Source: CBDBZL01 sp965213545
GTDB lineage: Bacteria; Pseudomonadota; Alphaproteobacteria; Sphingomonadales; Sphingomonadaceae
Direction of reading: 5' to 3'
Length of the DNA stretch: 64,000 nucleotides
NCBI GenBank assembly: GCA_965213545.1
Contig: CBDBZL010000001.1
Location: forward strand, 186,001-250,000
The notes under the pieces were generated by a model. It saw only the letters and a list, made by a program, of their open reading frames with translations, had not been told where the DNA came from and did not search any database. How positions within the stretch are numbered: the first letter of the stretch is position 1; the number at the start of each line of letters is the position of its first letter. Of this stretch, positions 27,654 to 36,137 are shown in pieces. The position numbers and the translations under genes were made by a program.

Positions 27654-28068
27654 GGCTGAAAACCAATTATCAACACGCCGTTCCCCCTCGTGGCCCGGCG
27701 GTCCATACCCGCGCATAGGCATTGCTTCAAGCGCTCGGTCATCGTCAAGCATCTGACAGACCCCGATAGCAAGGATCGACCGATCATCAGCCCTCGCGTT
27801 CCCTATTGCTCCTAGAATCTTGTTTTCAAAGGAGTGCGGTCAATGCAGCCGTGACAAACCAGAATCGCTTCTGCGCCCGAGCAAACCAAACTTATACGTC
27901 GCAGAACCAGATCAGGACGCCTAACGTCGCCTGCACTCCAGTTACAATGATGCCAATCTATAAAGATCGCGTTAACGCACACCGGACGGTCGTATCGAGC
28001 CGCTTCGATGATGCTTCGCGGCTTCGTTTTCACCGTTTATTAACGCAATTATATGACAAGCTTCCTAG
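27654..28068. other. Divergent regulatory region between wza and the EEP-family gene
   Basis: AT-richer than core DNA. It must hold promoters for the wza-wzc-wzy set (minus) and the phosphatase-family gene (plus). TATAAAG-like and TTAACG elements are visible near 27958-27976 and 28040, but none is a clear consensus. The short ORFs here resemble nothing. Confidence 0.35.
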
Positions 28069-29187
28069 ATGGCGAGAGTTGAACATATGGACATCAGCCG
28101 CTCACCCTCGCTTGCTGCTCGTCCGGCGAGCAAAACAAGGCGATTGGCGGAGCAAACAGGTTCGCCAATTAACGCATTATGGCGTTCGGTGGCCTCGCTG
28201 TGCATGGCGGCTGGGGGGCTTCCGCTCATGGCTGGTTTGTTCGCGGCACCTTGGTTTCGAAAGTTCGACAGCTGGTACCATTGGGCACCCCGGCTTGATC
28301 TGCTCAATAATTTCATCCCGATTTGGGTTTGCTTGGTCGCGCTGGGCCTGTGCATCTTACTCGTGTGCCGAAGCCCCTTCAGAGCAATGCGCTGGGTGGC
28401 AAGCATCTTATTTGCGGCTGGTGCTGTCCCGATCGTAACAGAGTTCGCCGGGTCACCCGCGCGAGCGGAATATTCGGCAGCAGCGCAACATGGTAAAAAC
28501 CTCAGACTGATCCAGTTCAACGCGCTCAATTCCAACTCCGACCCCGATGCCGTACTCGCGCTTGTCTTCGAGCATGATGCCGATTTCATCCTAGTTCAGG
28601 AACCGGAGCGTTTCCAAAAACTCGAACCTCTTTTCTCGTCGCGCTATCCTTTTCGAACCCCCTGCCCCAATGACCGGTGCAAGGCAGTCATCTATGCGCA
28701 GCAACCGCCACTCGATTCGAAATACGATGTCCTGCTGGAAGATCAGCCACGCGCAGTAAGTCGTCTTGGGATTGCCAGAATGACAATTCGCGGTCCCGAT
28801 GGAAACCCGCTCGAGATCCTCGCGACCCATATGCGATGGCCTTATCCTGTCGGCATCGCACGGCAACAAAGGATAGCGCTACTAGAATATGTGCAGGCGC
28901 TCGATGAGACGCGTACAATTCTGGCAGGAGATTTCAATCTTACGCCGTGGACGTTCGAAATGCGCGCCTTCGATGAGGATATGGGTGCAATGCATCGGGT
29001 GACGCGGGGCTTGTTCACCTTCCCCGTCCCGTTCAGCATCTCTGATCCGCCGGTGCCGCTGCCGGTATTGCCGATCGACCACGTCTACGTTGGATCGCGC
29101 TGGCTTCCGGTAAAGGTCGATCTCGCACCCGCGTCAGGTTCCGATCATTTTCCGATCATAGTGGAACTCGCAATGGACCGGGTTTGA
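28069..29187 (+). CDS. Membrane-anchored endonuclease/exonuclease/phosphatase-family protein
   Basis: 372 residues. Three hydrophobic segments at about 40-60, 80-103 and 108-125 precede a periplasmic or cytoplasmic EEP domain. Catalytic motifs of the DNase I-like fold are present in order: RLIQFNALN, LVQEPERF, ATHMRWPYP, ILAGDFNLTPW, LPIDHVYVG and SGSDHFPI. The enzyme is predicted to cleave a phosphodiester or phosphate monoester in a metal-dependent way; substrate is unknown. The position beside wza hints at an envelope role, but that is inference. ATG 28087 is an alternative start. Confidence 0.8.
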   Translation: MARVEHMDISRSPSLAARPASKTRRLAEQTGSPINALWRSVASLCMAAGGLPLMAGLFAAPWFRKFDSWYHWAPRLDLLNNFIPIWVCLVALGLCILLVCRSPFRAMRWVASILFAAGAVPIVTEFAGSPARAEYSAAAQHGKNLRLIQFNALNSNSDPDAVLALVFEHDADFILVQEPERFQKLEPLFSSRYPFRTPCPNDRCKAVIYAQQPPLDSKYDVLLEDQPRAVSRLGIARMTIRGPDGNPLEILATHMRWPYPVGIARQQRIALLEYVQALDETRTILAGDFNLTPWTFEMRAFDEDMGAMHRVTRGLFTFPVPFSISDPPVPLPVLPIDHVYVGSRWLPVKVDLAPASGSDHFPIIVELAMDRV

Positions 29188-29330
29188 TACGACAGGAACG
29201 CTGGTCGTTTGAGATGCGAAACCAGATCGCTTCTAGCAGCGTTTATCGGGTTTCCACGCAGGCCGGAGCTGCTCTTAAACCACGACGATAGAAGCGAGGG
29301 CCCAATCGGCCCGGTGTTCGCTCAAACATT

Positions 29331-29407
29331 TGGTAGCGGAGGAGGGACTCGAACCCCCGACACGCGGATTATGATTCCGCTGCTCTAACCGGCTGAGCTA
29401 CTCCGCC
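29331..29407 (-). tRNA. tRNA-Met (anticodon CAT, elongator type)
   Basis: A 77-nt cloverleaf including encoded CCA. The acceptor stem GGCGGAG pairs with CTCCGCT, with a G1-U72 wobble. Anticodon stem GCGGA/TCCGC encloses loop ATCATAA, anticodon CAT. The G1 pairing rules against an initiator (which has a C1-A72 mismatch). A lysidine-modified Ile tRNA is less likely given the acceptor sequence. Confidence 0.9.
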
Positions 29408-29480
29408 CCATAACGCAGCACCGAACATTCGAAAGGCGCGGCGGCAAGGCGCGCGCATCTACGATTGCCGCCAGAGCCGG

Positions 29481-30020
29481 TCAACCGCGAAACCGCCATG
29501 TCTTGATGAACTCCCAAGGCCCCCCTCGATAGGCGCTAAGCGAAAGCCCGGCAAAGGCGAAATCGCGTGGCTTAATCTGTGGGCCAAGCTCTGCCTGCAA
29601 CGCTTTGGCAGCTTCGATCGAAACCTTGTTCTGGATCGTCGCATGAAGCCGCGGACGGTGTTCGTCCTGCGGCGTAAGCAGGCCGTGAAATCGCTTCGCC
29701 AATTCGTCGCGCAATTCCAACAGCCCCGGGCTCGAAATGGCAAGCGCCGTGCCCTTACCCAACTTCATCAACCCTTCCAAACGCGCCGCAACGGGCGCAG
29801 TCCGTCCGGTTATCCGCGCACACCATTCGTGGAGTTCGCCTTCGCATGATGGCGGCAATGCGTGAAACAACGTCACGTGCGCAGCGAGATGATTGCGCTC
29901 GGGTGGAAAGTGCTCGCGGCGAAGAGCGTTTGCCCATGCCTGAAGCTCGGCTGGCATCTCCGCGATCAAGATCAACGGCGCAGCGGCGCGGACGTTGCTT
30001 TTTTCGGACAATGCGCTCAC
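29481..30020 (-). CDS. 2'-5' RNA ligase / 2H phosphoesterase family protein
   Basis: 179 residues with the two His-x-Thr motifs that define 2H phosphoesterases: HVTLFHAL and HATIQNKV. Members process 2',3'-cyclic or 2'-5' phosphodiester bonds in RNA or nucleotides. The GTG start at 30020 overlaps the mltG stop (GTGA), so translation is probably coupled. The open frame itself extends upstream to 30053 inside mltG. Specific substrate is unknown. Confidence 0.8.
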   Translation of the reverse strand: MSALSEKSNVRAAAPLILIAEMPAELQAWANALRREHFPPERNHLAAHVTLFHALPPSCEGELHEWCARITGRTAPVAARLEGLMKLGKGTALAISSPGLLELRDELAKRFHGLLTPQDEHRPRLHATIQNKVSIEAAKALQAELGPQIKPRDFAFAGLSLSAYRGGPWEFIKTWRFRG

Positions 30021-30985
30021 ATCTCGCCCCGGGCGCGACGGATCTCGCGCCACTGGCGCACGTTCGCATTGTGCTCGCGCAGAGTGCGCGCGAAGATGTG
30101 CCCCCCTGTCCCATCGGCGACGTAAAACAGCGCATCGGTATTGGCCGGATCGAGCACCGCCTCGATGCTTTCGCGTCCCGGATTGGTGATCGGCCCGGGT
30201 GGCAGGCCGGCAACCGCTCGGGTATTATAGGGGTTCAAACTGTCGAGCTCCGAGCGGCGGATCATTCGTCCGAGCGGCCGCCCGCGGGTGATCGGATAAA
30301 TCGTCGTCGCATCGGCATCGAGCCGCATTCCCGTCCGCAGTCGGTTGGACATGACGCCCGCAATCATCCCCCGCTCCCTGGCAAGGCCGGTCTCCTTCTC
30401 CACGATCGATGCCAGGATCAACGCTTCTTCCGGACTGTTCACTACCGTGTCGGGCGAACGCGCGGCCCAGGTGCGCGCCAGGGTCTCATCCATCGTCGTC
30501 TGCATCCGCGCAAGCACGTCTGCCCGTGCCTCTCCACGTTCGAAATCATAGGTTTGCGGCAGGATTGAGCCCTCTTCGGGAACCGCGACATCGCCAGTCA
30601 GCAGCGGCTGGTCCATCAGTCGCTCGTGTACCAGCACCGAGGGCATTCCTTCGGGAATAGTGATAAAGCGGCGCACCACCTCGCCATTTTGCAATGCTGA
30701 CAGGATGCCCGCTTCACTCAGTCCAGCGGAAAGCGCGAACTCGCCCGCCTGGATCGGCGCGCTGCTACCGAAAATCCGCGACCGCGCCAGGAAGAAGCCA
30801 GCTGCGTTGACATGGCCGGTTTCCTCGAGCCGCTCGGCAACATCGGTCAAGCTCGCACCTTGCGGCACGATAAAGACCGCGTCCTCCTCGATCTCGGACC
30901 CGCCATACCAGCCCCAGGCGAGCCAGCCAGCAACGGCCAAGCCGGCGAGCAACAAGGCCGCAACGAAGCAGCCGAGCCCGCGCAT
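30017..30985 (-). CDS. mltG: Endolytic transglycosylase MltG
   Basis: Inner-membrane lytic transglycosylase that cuts nascent peptidoglycan strands and sets their length. It has 322 residues with an N-terminal membrane segment (about 7-27), a LysM-like region, and the YceG domain. The catalytic Glu197 lies in LASIVEKETGLA, with LPPGPITNPGRESIEA further on. It sits 1 bp after fabF and overlaps the 2H-phosphoesterase gene, so fabF-mltG-2H forms one transcription unit. Confidence 0.93.
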   Translation of the reverse strand: MRGLGCFVAALLLAGLAVAGWLAWGWYGGSEIEEDAVFIVPQGASLTDVAERLEETGHVNAAGFFLARSRIFGSSAPIQAGEFALSAGLSEAGILSALQNGEVVRRFITIPEGMPSVLVHERLMDQPLLTGDVAVPEEGSILPQTYDFERGEARADVLARMQTTMDETLARTWAARSPDTVVNSPEEALILASIVEKETGLARERGMIAGVMSNRLRTGMRLDADATTIYPITRGRPLGRMIRRSELDSLNPYNTRAVAGLPPGPITNPGRESIEAVLDPANTDALFYVADGTGGHIFARTLREHNANVRQWREIRRARGEM

Positions 30986-30986
30986 C

Positions 30987-32252
30987 CTAGCTGACCTGCT
31001 TCAGCACCAGGCTGGCATTGGTTCCGCCGAAGCCGAAGCTGTTGTTGAGCACCGCACGCACTTCGCGCCGCTTTGCCTTGAGGGGAACAAGATCGACCCC
31101 CTCGCAGCCATCCGACGGGTGTTCCAGATTGAGCGTTGGCGGCACGATCTGGTCGCGCATGGCAAGGATGCAAAAAATGCTTTCTACCGCGCCCGCCCCG
31201 CCCAGAAGGTGGCCGGTTGCCGATTTGGTCGAGCTCATCGACATGGTGGTAACGGCATCCCCGAACAGCCGGCGAACCGCGCCCAATTCGAGTTCGTCAC
31301 CCAGTGGTGTCGAGGTGCCATGGGCGTTGATATAGTCGATCTCGGCAGGCTCAACTCCCGCCTTTCTGAGCGCCATCGCCATCGCCCGGAACGCGCCCGA
31401 ACCCTCCGGATGCGGCGCGGTGACGTGATAGGCGTCCCCCGACAGACCATAGCCGGTCACCTCTGCAAAAATCTGCGCACCCCGCGCGCGGGCATGCTCC
31501 AACTCCTCGAGCACCACCACGCCCGCGCCCTCGCCCATGACGAAGCCGTCGCGCTCGACATCATAGGGCCGGCTCGCGCGTTCGGGTTGGTCATTGAACT
31601 TGGTGCTGAGCGCGCGCGCCTGGGCAAAGCCGGCAATGCCGATGGGGCAGATCGTTGCCTCGGCGCCGCCTGCCACCATGATATCGGCATCATCGTCGCG
31701 GATCATGCGCGCGGCATCACCGATCGAATGGGCACCGGTCGAGCAGGCCGTCACGACCGCATGATTGGGTCCGAGCAGGCTATATCGAATCGAGACCTGG
31801 CCCGAGACCAGGTTGATCAGCCGGCCATGAACGAAATGGGGCGAAACACGGCTGGGACCGCGTGCGTCGAGCACCAAAGATTCTTTTTCGATCCCCGGCA
31901 GCCCGCCGATGCCCGCGCCGATCGAGCAGCCCGCGCGTTCGCGCATCGCCTGCTCCATTTGCGTGAGGCCTGCATGTTCGAGCGCCTGTCCAGCGGCGTC
32001 GATGCCGTACACGATGAACGGGTCGACCTGGCGCTGGATCTTGGGATCGACCCGTTTGTCGGGGTCGAACCCCCATTCGTGGGCAGCCGGCTTGACCTCG
32101 CAGGCGATGCGGCATTTGTAATCCGAGGCGTCGAAGCGGGTGATCGGCCCGGCACCGCTTCTCCCGGCGATAAGATTGGTCCAGCAGGTCTCGACATCCG
32201 CCCCCAGAGGGGTGACGAGGCCCATTCCGGTTACGACCACACGACGCATCAT
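30987..32252 (-). CDS. fabF: Beta-ketoacyl-ACP synthase II FabF
   Basis: Elongates acyl-ACP with malonyl-ACP in type II fatty-acid synthesis. The 421-residue thiolase-fold protein has the triad Cys170 (VVTACSTGAHS), His311 (INAHGTSTPLGD) and His348 (KSATGHLLGGAG). Two consecutive Met codons open the frame; the second (MRRVVVTGMG) is equally good. acpP lies 126 bp upstream with a hairpin between them. Confidence 0.96.
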   Translation of the reverse strand: MMRRVVVTGMGLVTPLGADVETCWTNLIAGRSGAGPITRFDASDYKCRIACEVKPAAHEWGFDPDKRVDPKIQRQVDPFIVYGIDAAGQALEHAGLTQMEQAMRERAGCSIGAGIGGLPGIEKESLVLDARGPSRVSPHFVHGRLINLVSGQVSIRYSLLGPNHAVVTACSTGAHSIGDAARMIRDDDADIMVAGGAEATICPIGIAGFAQARALSTKFNDQPERASRPYDVERDGFVMGEGAGVVVLEELEHARARGAQIFAEVTGYGLSGDAYHVTAPHPEGSGAFRAMAMALRKAGVEPAEIDYINAHGTSTPLGDELELGAVRRLFGDAVTTMSMSSTKSATGHLLGGAGAVESIFCILAMRDQIVPPTLNLEHPSDGCEGVDLVPLKAKRREVRAVLNNSFGFGGTNASLVLKQVS

Positions 32253-32296
32253 ACTCTCCGAAAAGCGGACCGTATCAAAACGGTTCCGCTATGGAA

Positions 32297-32327
32297 GAAG
32301 GCCCAGCCTTGCACCGGCCGGGCCTTC
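32297..32327 (-). terminator. Hairpin between acpP and fabF, probable partial terminator
   Basis: Arms GAAGGCCC and GGGCCTTC pair perfectly, and an inner GCC/GGC extends the stem after one mismatch. On the minus strand only TTCC follows, so the T tract is weak. Such a hairpin would let abundant acpP mRNA end here while some transcripts read into fabF. Confidence 0.55.
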
Positions 32328-32378
32328 CTGTCGCCCTTGCCTCGAACGGCAGGCTAGCGCGGGACCTTCGGCATCGCC

Positions 32379-32615
32379 TCAGTTGGCATGTTCCTCGATA
32401 TACTTGTTGGCATCGCCCACGGTGTTGATCTTCTCCGCTGCATCATCGGGGATCTCGACGCCGAACTCCTCCTCGAAGGCCATGACGAGCTCGACGATAT
32501 CGAGACTGTCCGCGCCGAGATCGTCGATGAAGCTCGCGTCGGGCGCAACCTTGTCCTCCTCGACACCCAGATGCTCGACGACGATCTTCTTAACGCGCTC
32601 GGCGATATCGCTCAT
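32379..32615 (-). CDS. acpP: Acyl carrier protein
   Basis: 78-residue acidic carrier of growing acyl chains. Ser37 in the LGADSLDIVELV motif takes 4'-phosphopantetheine. ATG 32615 (MSDIAERVKK) is set by an AAAGG eight bases upstream and by normal length. The frame opens earlier, at 32678, without ACP resemblance. It is followed by fabF. Confidence 0.97.
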   Translation of the reverse strand: MSDIAERVKKIVVEHLGVEEDKVAPDASFIDDLGADSLDIVELVMAFEEEFGVEIPDDAAEKINTVGDANKYIEEHAN

Positions 32616-32718
32616 GCTGTTAGCCTTTCTCGAGGCGGCCGTTGGCCGTGTCGTCTGAGCCCCTAATGAACGAGCCAAGGACTGGCAAGGCCGAACGGGC
32701 GGGTTATGCCGCGGTCGT

Positions 32719-34680
32719 TTAGCCGCTGCCGCCAGCTAGCTCAGTGCGCGTCTTTTGTGCCTCGCTAGCCTCATCGGCGATGGTCTTGGCAGTGCCGGCG
32801 AGGCGGATGCCCAGTTCTTTCAGCTGCTTGTCGTCAACGACGGAAGGGGCGCCCATCATCAGGTCCTGCGCGCGCTGATTCATCGGAAAGGCGATGACCT
32901 CGCGAATATTGGGCTCGTCGGCGAGCAGCATGACGATGCGGTCGATCCCGGGTGCCGAGCCTCCATGCGGCGGCGCGCCAAGCTTGAAAGCCTCGATCAT
33001 CCCTGAGAAATTGGCATCGACATCGGCGCGCGAATAGCCGGCGATCTCGAACGCCTTGTACATGATCTCGGGCCGATGATTTCTGATCGCGCCGGAAGAC
33101 AGTTCATAGCCATTGCACACGATATCATATTGCCAGGCCAGAACCTCGAGCGGGTCCTGCGTCTCGAGCGCCTCCATCTCGCCTTGCGGCATGGAAAAGG
33201 GGTTATGGCTGAAATCGATGCGCTTGTGGTCCTCGTCCCATTCGAACATTGGGAAGTCGACGATCCAGCAGAAGCGGAAGGCGTTCTGCTCGATCAGATC
33301 CAGCTGCTCGCCCACCCGCATCCGCGCGGCGCCTGCGAGCTTGGCCGCCTCCTTCTCCTTGCCTGCGGCGAAGAACAGCCCGTCGCCCGGCTTCAAGCCA
33401 CACTCATGTAGAAGCAAACCCTGTTGAGCTAGCGTCAAATGTCGAGCGATCGGGCCCTTGAGAAACTGAAAACCGGGGTTCTCTTTGCCCTGTAAAGCGT
33501 CCTCGATCGCCTGATGCAAACTCGCTGGGCAATCATTCGATATGATTACCTTACCATTTTCGACTGCAACGAATTTCCACCACTCTTCATTTTGCGAAAC
33601 CGGATTCACATATCCCAATCCCGCATGTCCTTGGCTCCGTGCCCAGTCGTTCATGTCGTCGAAGAACTTGCGGCTCTTGTCGCCGGTGCCGGGCGCCGGG
33701 ATGGCGCGGACCACTCCGCCCTCGCCCACGATCCGCTCGAAGATACCGAACCCCGACTTCTCGAAATGGTGCGAGACATCGCTGACAAGTACCGGATTTC
33801 GCAGGTCCGGCTTGTCCGAACCGTAGCGCAGCATCGCGTCGGCATAGGGAATCCGGCGGAACGGGGCAGCATCCACTTCGCGCCCGGCGGCGAATTCTTC
33901 GAACACCCCGCCGAGCACCGTCTCGAGGGCGGCGAACACATCATCCTGCGTTACGAAGCTCATTTCCAAGTCGAGCTGGTAGAACTCGGGGCTGCGGTCG
34001 GCGCGCAGGTCCTCGTCGCGAAAACAGGGTGCGATCTGGAAATAGCGGTCGAACCCGGCAACCATCAGCAACTGCTTGAACATCTGCGGTGCCTGTGGAA
34101 GCGCGTAGAAGCGTCCAGGGTGCAGCCGGCTGGGGACCAGGTAATCACGCGCACCCTCCGGCGAGGATGCTCCAAGGATCGGGGTCTGGAACTCGGTGAA
34201 GCCCAGCTCCACCATCCGCCGCCTGATGCTGGCGATGACGTTCGAGCGCAGCACCATATTAGCGTGCATCGTCTCGCGCCGCAGGTCGATGAAGCGGTAT
34301 TTGAGCCTGATATCTTCAGGATACTCCGCCTCTCCCGCCACCGGCAGCGGCAGTTCTTCAGCCCGGCTCTGCACGGTAACGGAGCGCGCAAACACCTCGA
34401 TCTTGCCCGTCGGCAGCTGGTCGTTGACCGTCTCGGACGAGCGCGCTTTCACCTCGCCGTCCACCGTCGCCACGCTCTCCAGTCGCAGCTGCTCGAGCGA
34501 TGCGAGCGCCGGGGAATCGCTGTCCGCAACAACCTGAGTTATCCCGTAATGATCGCGCAGGTCGATGAACAGCACGCCGCCATGATCGCGCTTGCGGTGC
34601 ACCCAGCCCGACAGCCGCACCGCCTTCCCGACATCGCCCTGGTCCAGGGCAGCACAATTGTGGGTACGATAGGCGTGCAT
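32719..34680 (-). CDS. aspS: Aspartyl-tRNA synthetase with an extra AT-rich segment
   Basis: Class II synthetase charging tRNA-Asp (and perhaps tRNA-Asn). ATG 34680 (MHAYRTHNCAAL) gives 653 residues, about 60 more than the usual 590. Order: OB anticodon-binding domain (about 1-110, SGWVHRKRDHGGVLFIDLRD), motif 2 (FRDEDLRADRSPEF), GAD insertion domain (about 290-430) and motif 3 (GIDRIVMLLADEPNIREVIAFP). Within the GAD domain, roughly residues 355-410, a stretch starting NEEWWKFVAVENGKV and ending GKENPGFQFL replaces the short normal link before GPIARHL, and its codons are AT-rich. The catalytic motifs are intact. Confidence 0.93.
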   Translation of the reverse strand: MHAYRTHNCAALDQGDVGKAVRLSGWVHRKRDHGGVLFIDLRDHYGITQVVADSDSPALASLEQLRLESVATVDGEVKARSSETVNDQLPTGKIEVFARSVTVQSRAEELPLPVAGEAEYPEDIRLKYRFIDLRRETMHANMVLRSNVIASIRRRMVELGFTEFQTPILGASSPEGARDYLVPSRLHPGRFYALPQAPQMFKQLLMVAGFDRYFQIAPCFRDEDLRADRSPEFYQLDLEMSFVTQDDVFAALETVLGGVFEEFAAGREVDAAPFRRIPYADAMLRYGSDKPDLRNPVLVSDVSHHFEKSGFGIFERIVGEGGVVRAIPAPGTGDKSRKFFDDMNDWARSQGHAGLGYVNPVSQNEEWWKFVAVENGKVIISNDCPASLHQAIEDALQGKENPGFQFLKGPIARHLTLAQQGLLLHECGLKPGDGLFFAAGKEKEAAKLAGAARMRVGEQLDLIEQNAFRFCWIVDFPMFEWDEDHKRIDFSHNPFSMPQGEMEALETQDPLEVLAWQYDIVCNGYELSSGAIRNHRPEIMYKAFEIAGYSRADVDANFSGMIEAFKLGAPPHGGSAPGIDRIVMLLADEPNIREVIAFPMNQRAQDLMMGAPSVVDDKQLKELGIRLAGTAKTIADEASEAQKTRTELAGGSG

Positions 34681-34718
34681 CGCTGACTCTTTCATGATCT
34701 ATCGGCTATGAGCTTTGC

Positions 34719-34770
34719 GCCGGCTGGCGCTAGCAGGAAATGGTGCCGGCTGGCGCTAACAGGAAATGGC
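34719..34770. repeat. 26-bp tandem duplication between divergent aspS and rnd
   Basis: Two adjacent 26-bp units (34719-34744 and 34745-34770), each GCCGGCTGGCGCTA followed by G or A and CAGGAAATGG plus T or C. They differ at two positions. They lie 39 bp upstream of the aspS ATG, in its leader or promoter. Confidence 0.8.
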
Positions 34771-34843
34771 GGGGCGCTTGTCAAGCTCGGACCGAGCCGG
34801 CGTGAATGACCGATCCACTGCGGGGCGTACTAGAAAAACGACG

Positions 34844-36031
34844 ATGAAACACCACCAGCTTATCACCAAGAGCGACGACCTGGCCGACCTTTGCGTCCGT
34901 CTCGCCCGGTCCGACTTCGTGTGTGTCGACACAGAGTTCATGCGCGAGAACACCTTCTACCCGCAGCTGTGCCTGGTGCAGCTGGGCAATGCGGAAGAAG
35001 CTGCGGCAATCGACCCGTTGGCACCCGGGATCGAGCTTGCCCCCATGCTTAATCTGCTCACCGCCAACGAAGACGTGCTCAAGGTGTTTCACGCTGGCGG
35101 TCAGGATGTCGAGATCGTCTATAACCTTACCGGCCGCACCCCGCAGCCAATCTTCGATACGCAGGTAGCGATGATGGCGGTGAGCCAGTCGGAGCAGATC
35201 GGCTATGCCAACCTGGTCGAGAGCTGGCTGGGCAAGACGATCGACAAGGGGGCTCGGTTTACCGACTGGAGCCGACGACCGCTGACCGAACGGCAGATCG
35301 AATATGCCATCGGCGATGTCACCTATCTTGCGCGGATCTTTCCCAAGCTTCTCGAGCGGCTGGTCAAGACCGGGCGCGGCCACTGGCTCGATGCGGAAAT
35401 GGAGAAGCTCGCCGATCCAAAGCACTACGCAAACGATCACGCCACCGCCTGGAAGCGCATCCGGCCGCCCAGCCGCAACGCCTTGGTGCTCGGCCGGCTC
35501 AAGGCGCTGGCCGCTTGGCGTGAGACCGAGGCCCAGGACAAGGACATCCCCCGCGGCCGGATCATCCGCGATGAGACGCTAGCCGATCTCGCCAGCCAGC
35601 CGCCCAAGGCGCAGGAAGACCTGGCCAAGGTACGCGGGCTGTCGCAGGCCTGGCGCGACAATGATATCGGCCGGCGCCTGATGAAAACGCTGCGCGAAGC
35701 GAGCGAACTTCCGGCTAATGAAATGCCCGACAAGCCCAAGCGCGGCGCGCCGCTTGGCCGCGAGGGCGCACTGGTCGCCGATCTGCTCAAGCTGCTGCTC
35801 AAGATTCGCACGCGCGAGATCGATGTCGCTCCGCGCCTGCTTACCCGGTCGGATGAGCTGGAAGCCCTGGCCGCAGGTGCGCGCGATCTAGAGGTGTTGC
35901 AGGGCTGGCGCTACGAAGTGTTCGGACGAGACGCGCTCGACCTGGTCGAGGGCAAGCTCGCCTTCGCGGTGGAACGCGGCCGGCTCAAGATGACTCATGT
36001 CGACGAGGTTTCGCGCCAGGCAGCTGAGTAG
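34844..36031 (+). CDS. rnd: Ribonuclease D
   Basis: 3'-5' exoribonuclease involved in tRNA 3' trimming. ATG 34844 (MKHHQLITKS) gives 395 residues; the frame is open to 34766 upstream without family resemblance. The DEDD site is seen as VCVDTEFMREN (Asp29, Glu31), VFHAGGQDVEIVYN and IEYAIGDVTYLARI. An HRDC domain follows at about 210-295 (WKRIRPPSRNALVLGRLKALAAWRE). It diverges from aspS. Confidence 0.93.
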   Translation: MKHHQLITKSDDLADLCVRLARSDFVCVDTEFMRENTFYPQLCLVQLGNAEEAAAIDPLAPGIELAPMLNLLTANEDVLKVFHAGGQDVEIVYNLTGRTPQPIFDTQVAMMAVSQSEQIGYANLVESWLGKTIDKGARFTDWSRRPLTERQIEYAIGDVTYLARIFPKLLERLVKTGRGHWLDAEMEKLADPKHYANDHATAWKRIRPPSRNALVLGRLKALAAWRETEAQDKDIPRGRIIRDETLADLASQPPKAQEDLAKVRGLSQAWRDNDIGRRLMKTLREASELPANEMPDKPKRGAPLGREGALVADLLKLLLKIRTREIDVAPRLLTRSDELEALAAGARDLEVLQGWRYEVFGRDALDLVEGKLAFAVERGRLKMTHVDEVSRQAAE

Positions 36032-36137
36032 GAGACGCCCGCCCTCCTGAGGTCACGCCGAAACCCCGCGCAGCCGTCTGGCGAGGCAGCATGCGATTTC
36101 TTCGACAACCCCCGGGCAAACCGGTAGACCGCAAGCG

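Noticed and set aside
29331..29407. Initiator tRNA-fMet
   Set aside because: The first base pair is G-U rather than the C-A mismatch of initiators, and the anticodon stem lacks the three G-C pairs of initiators.
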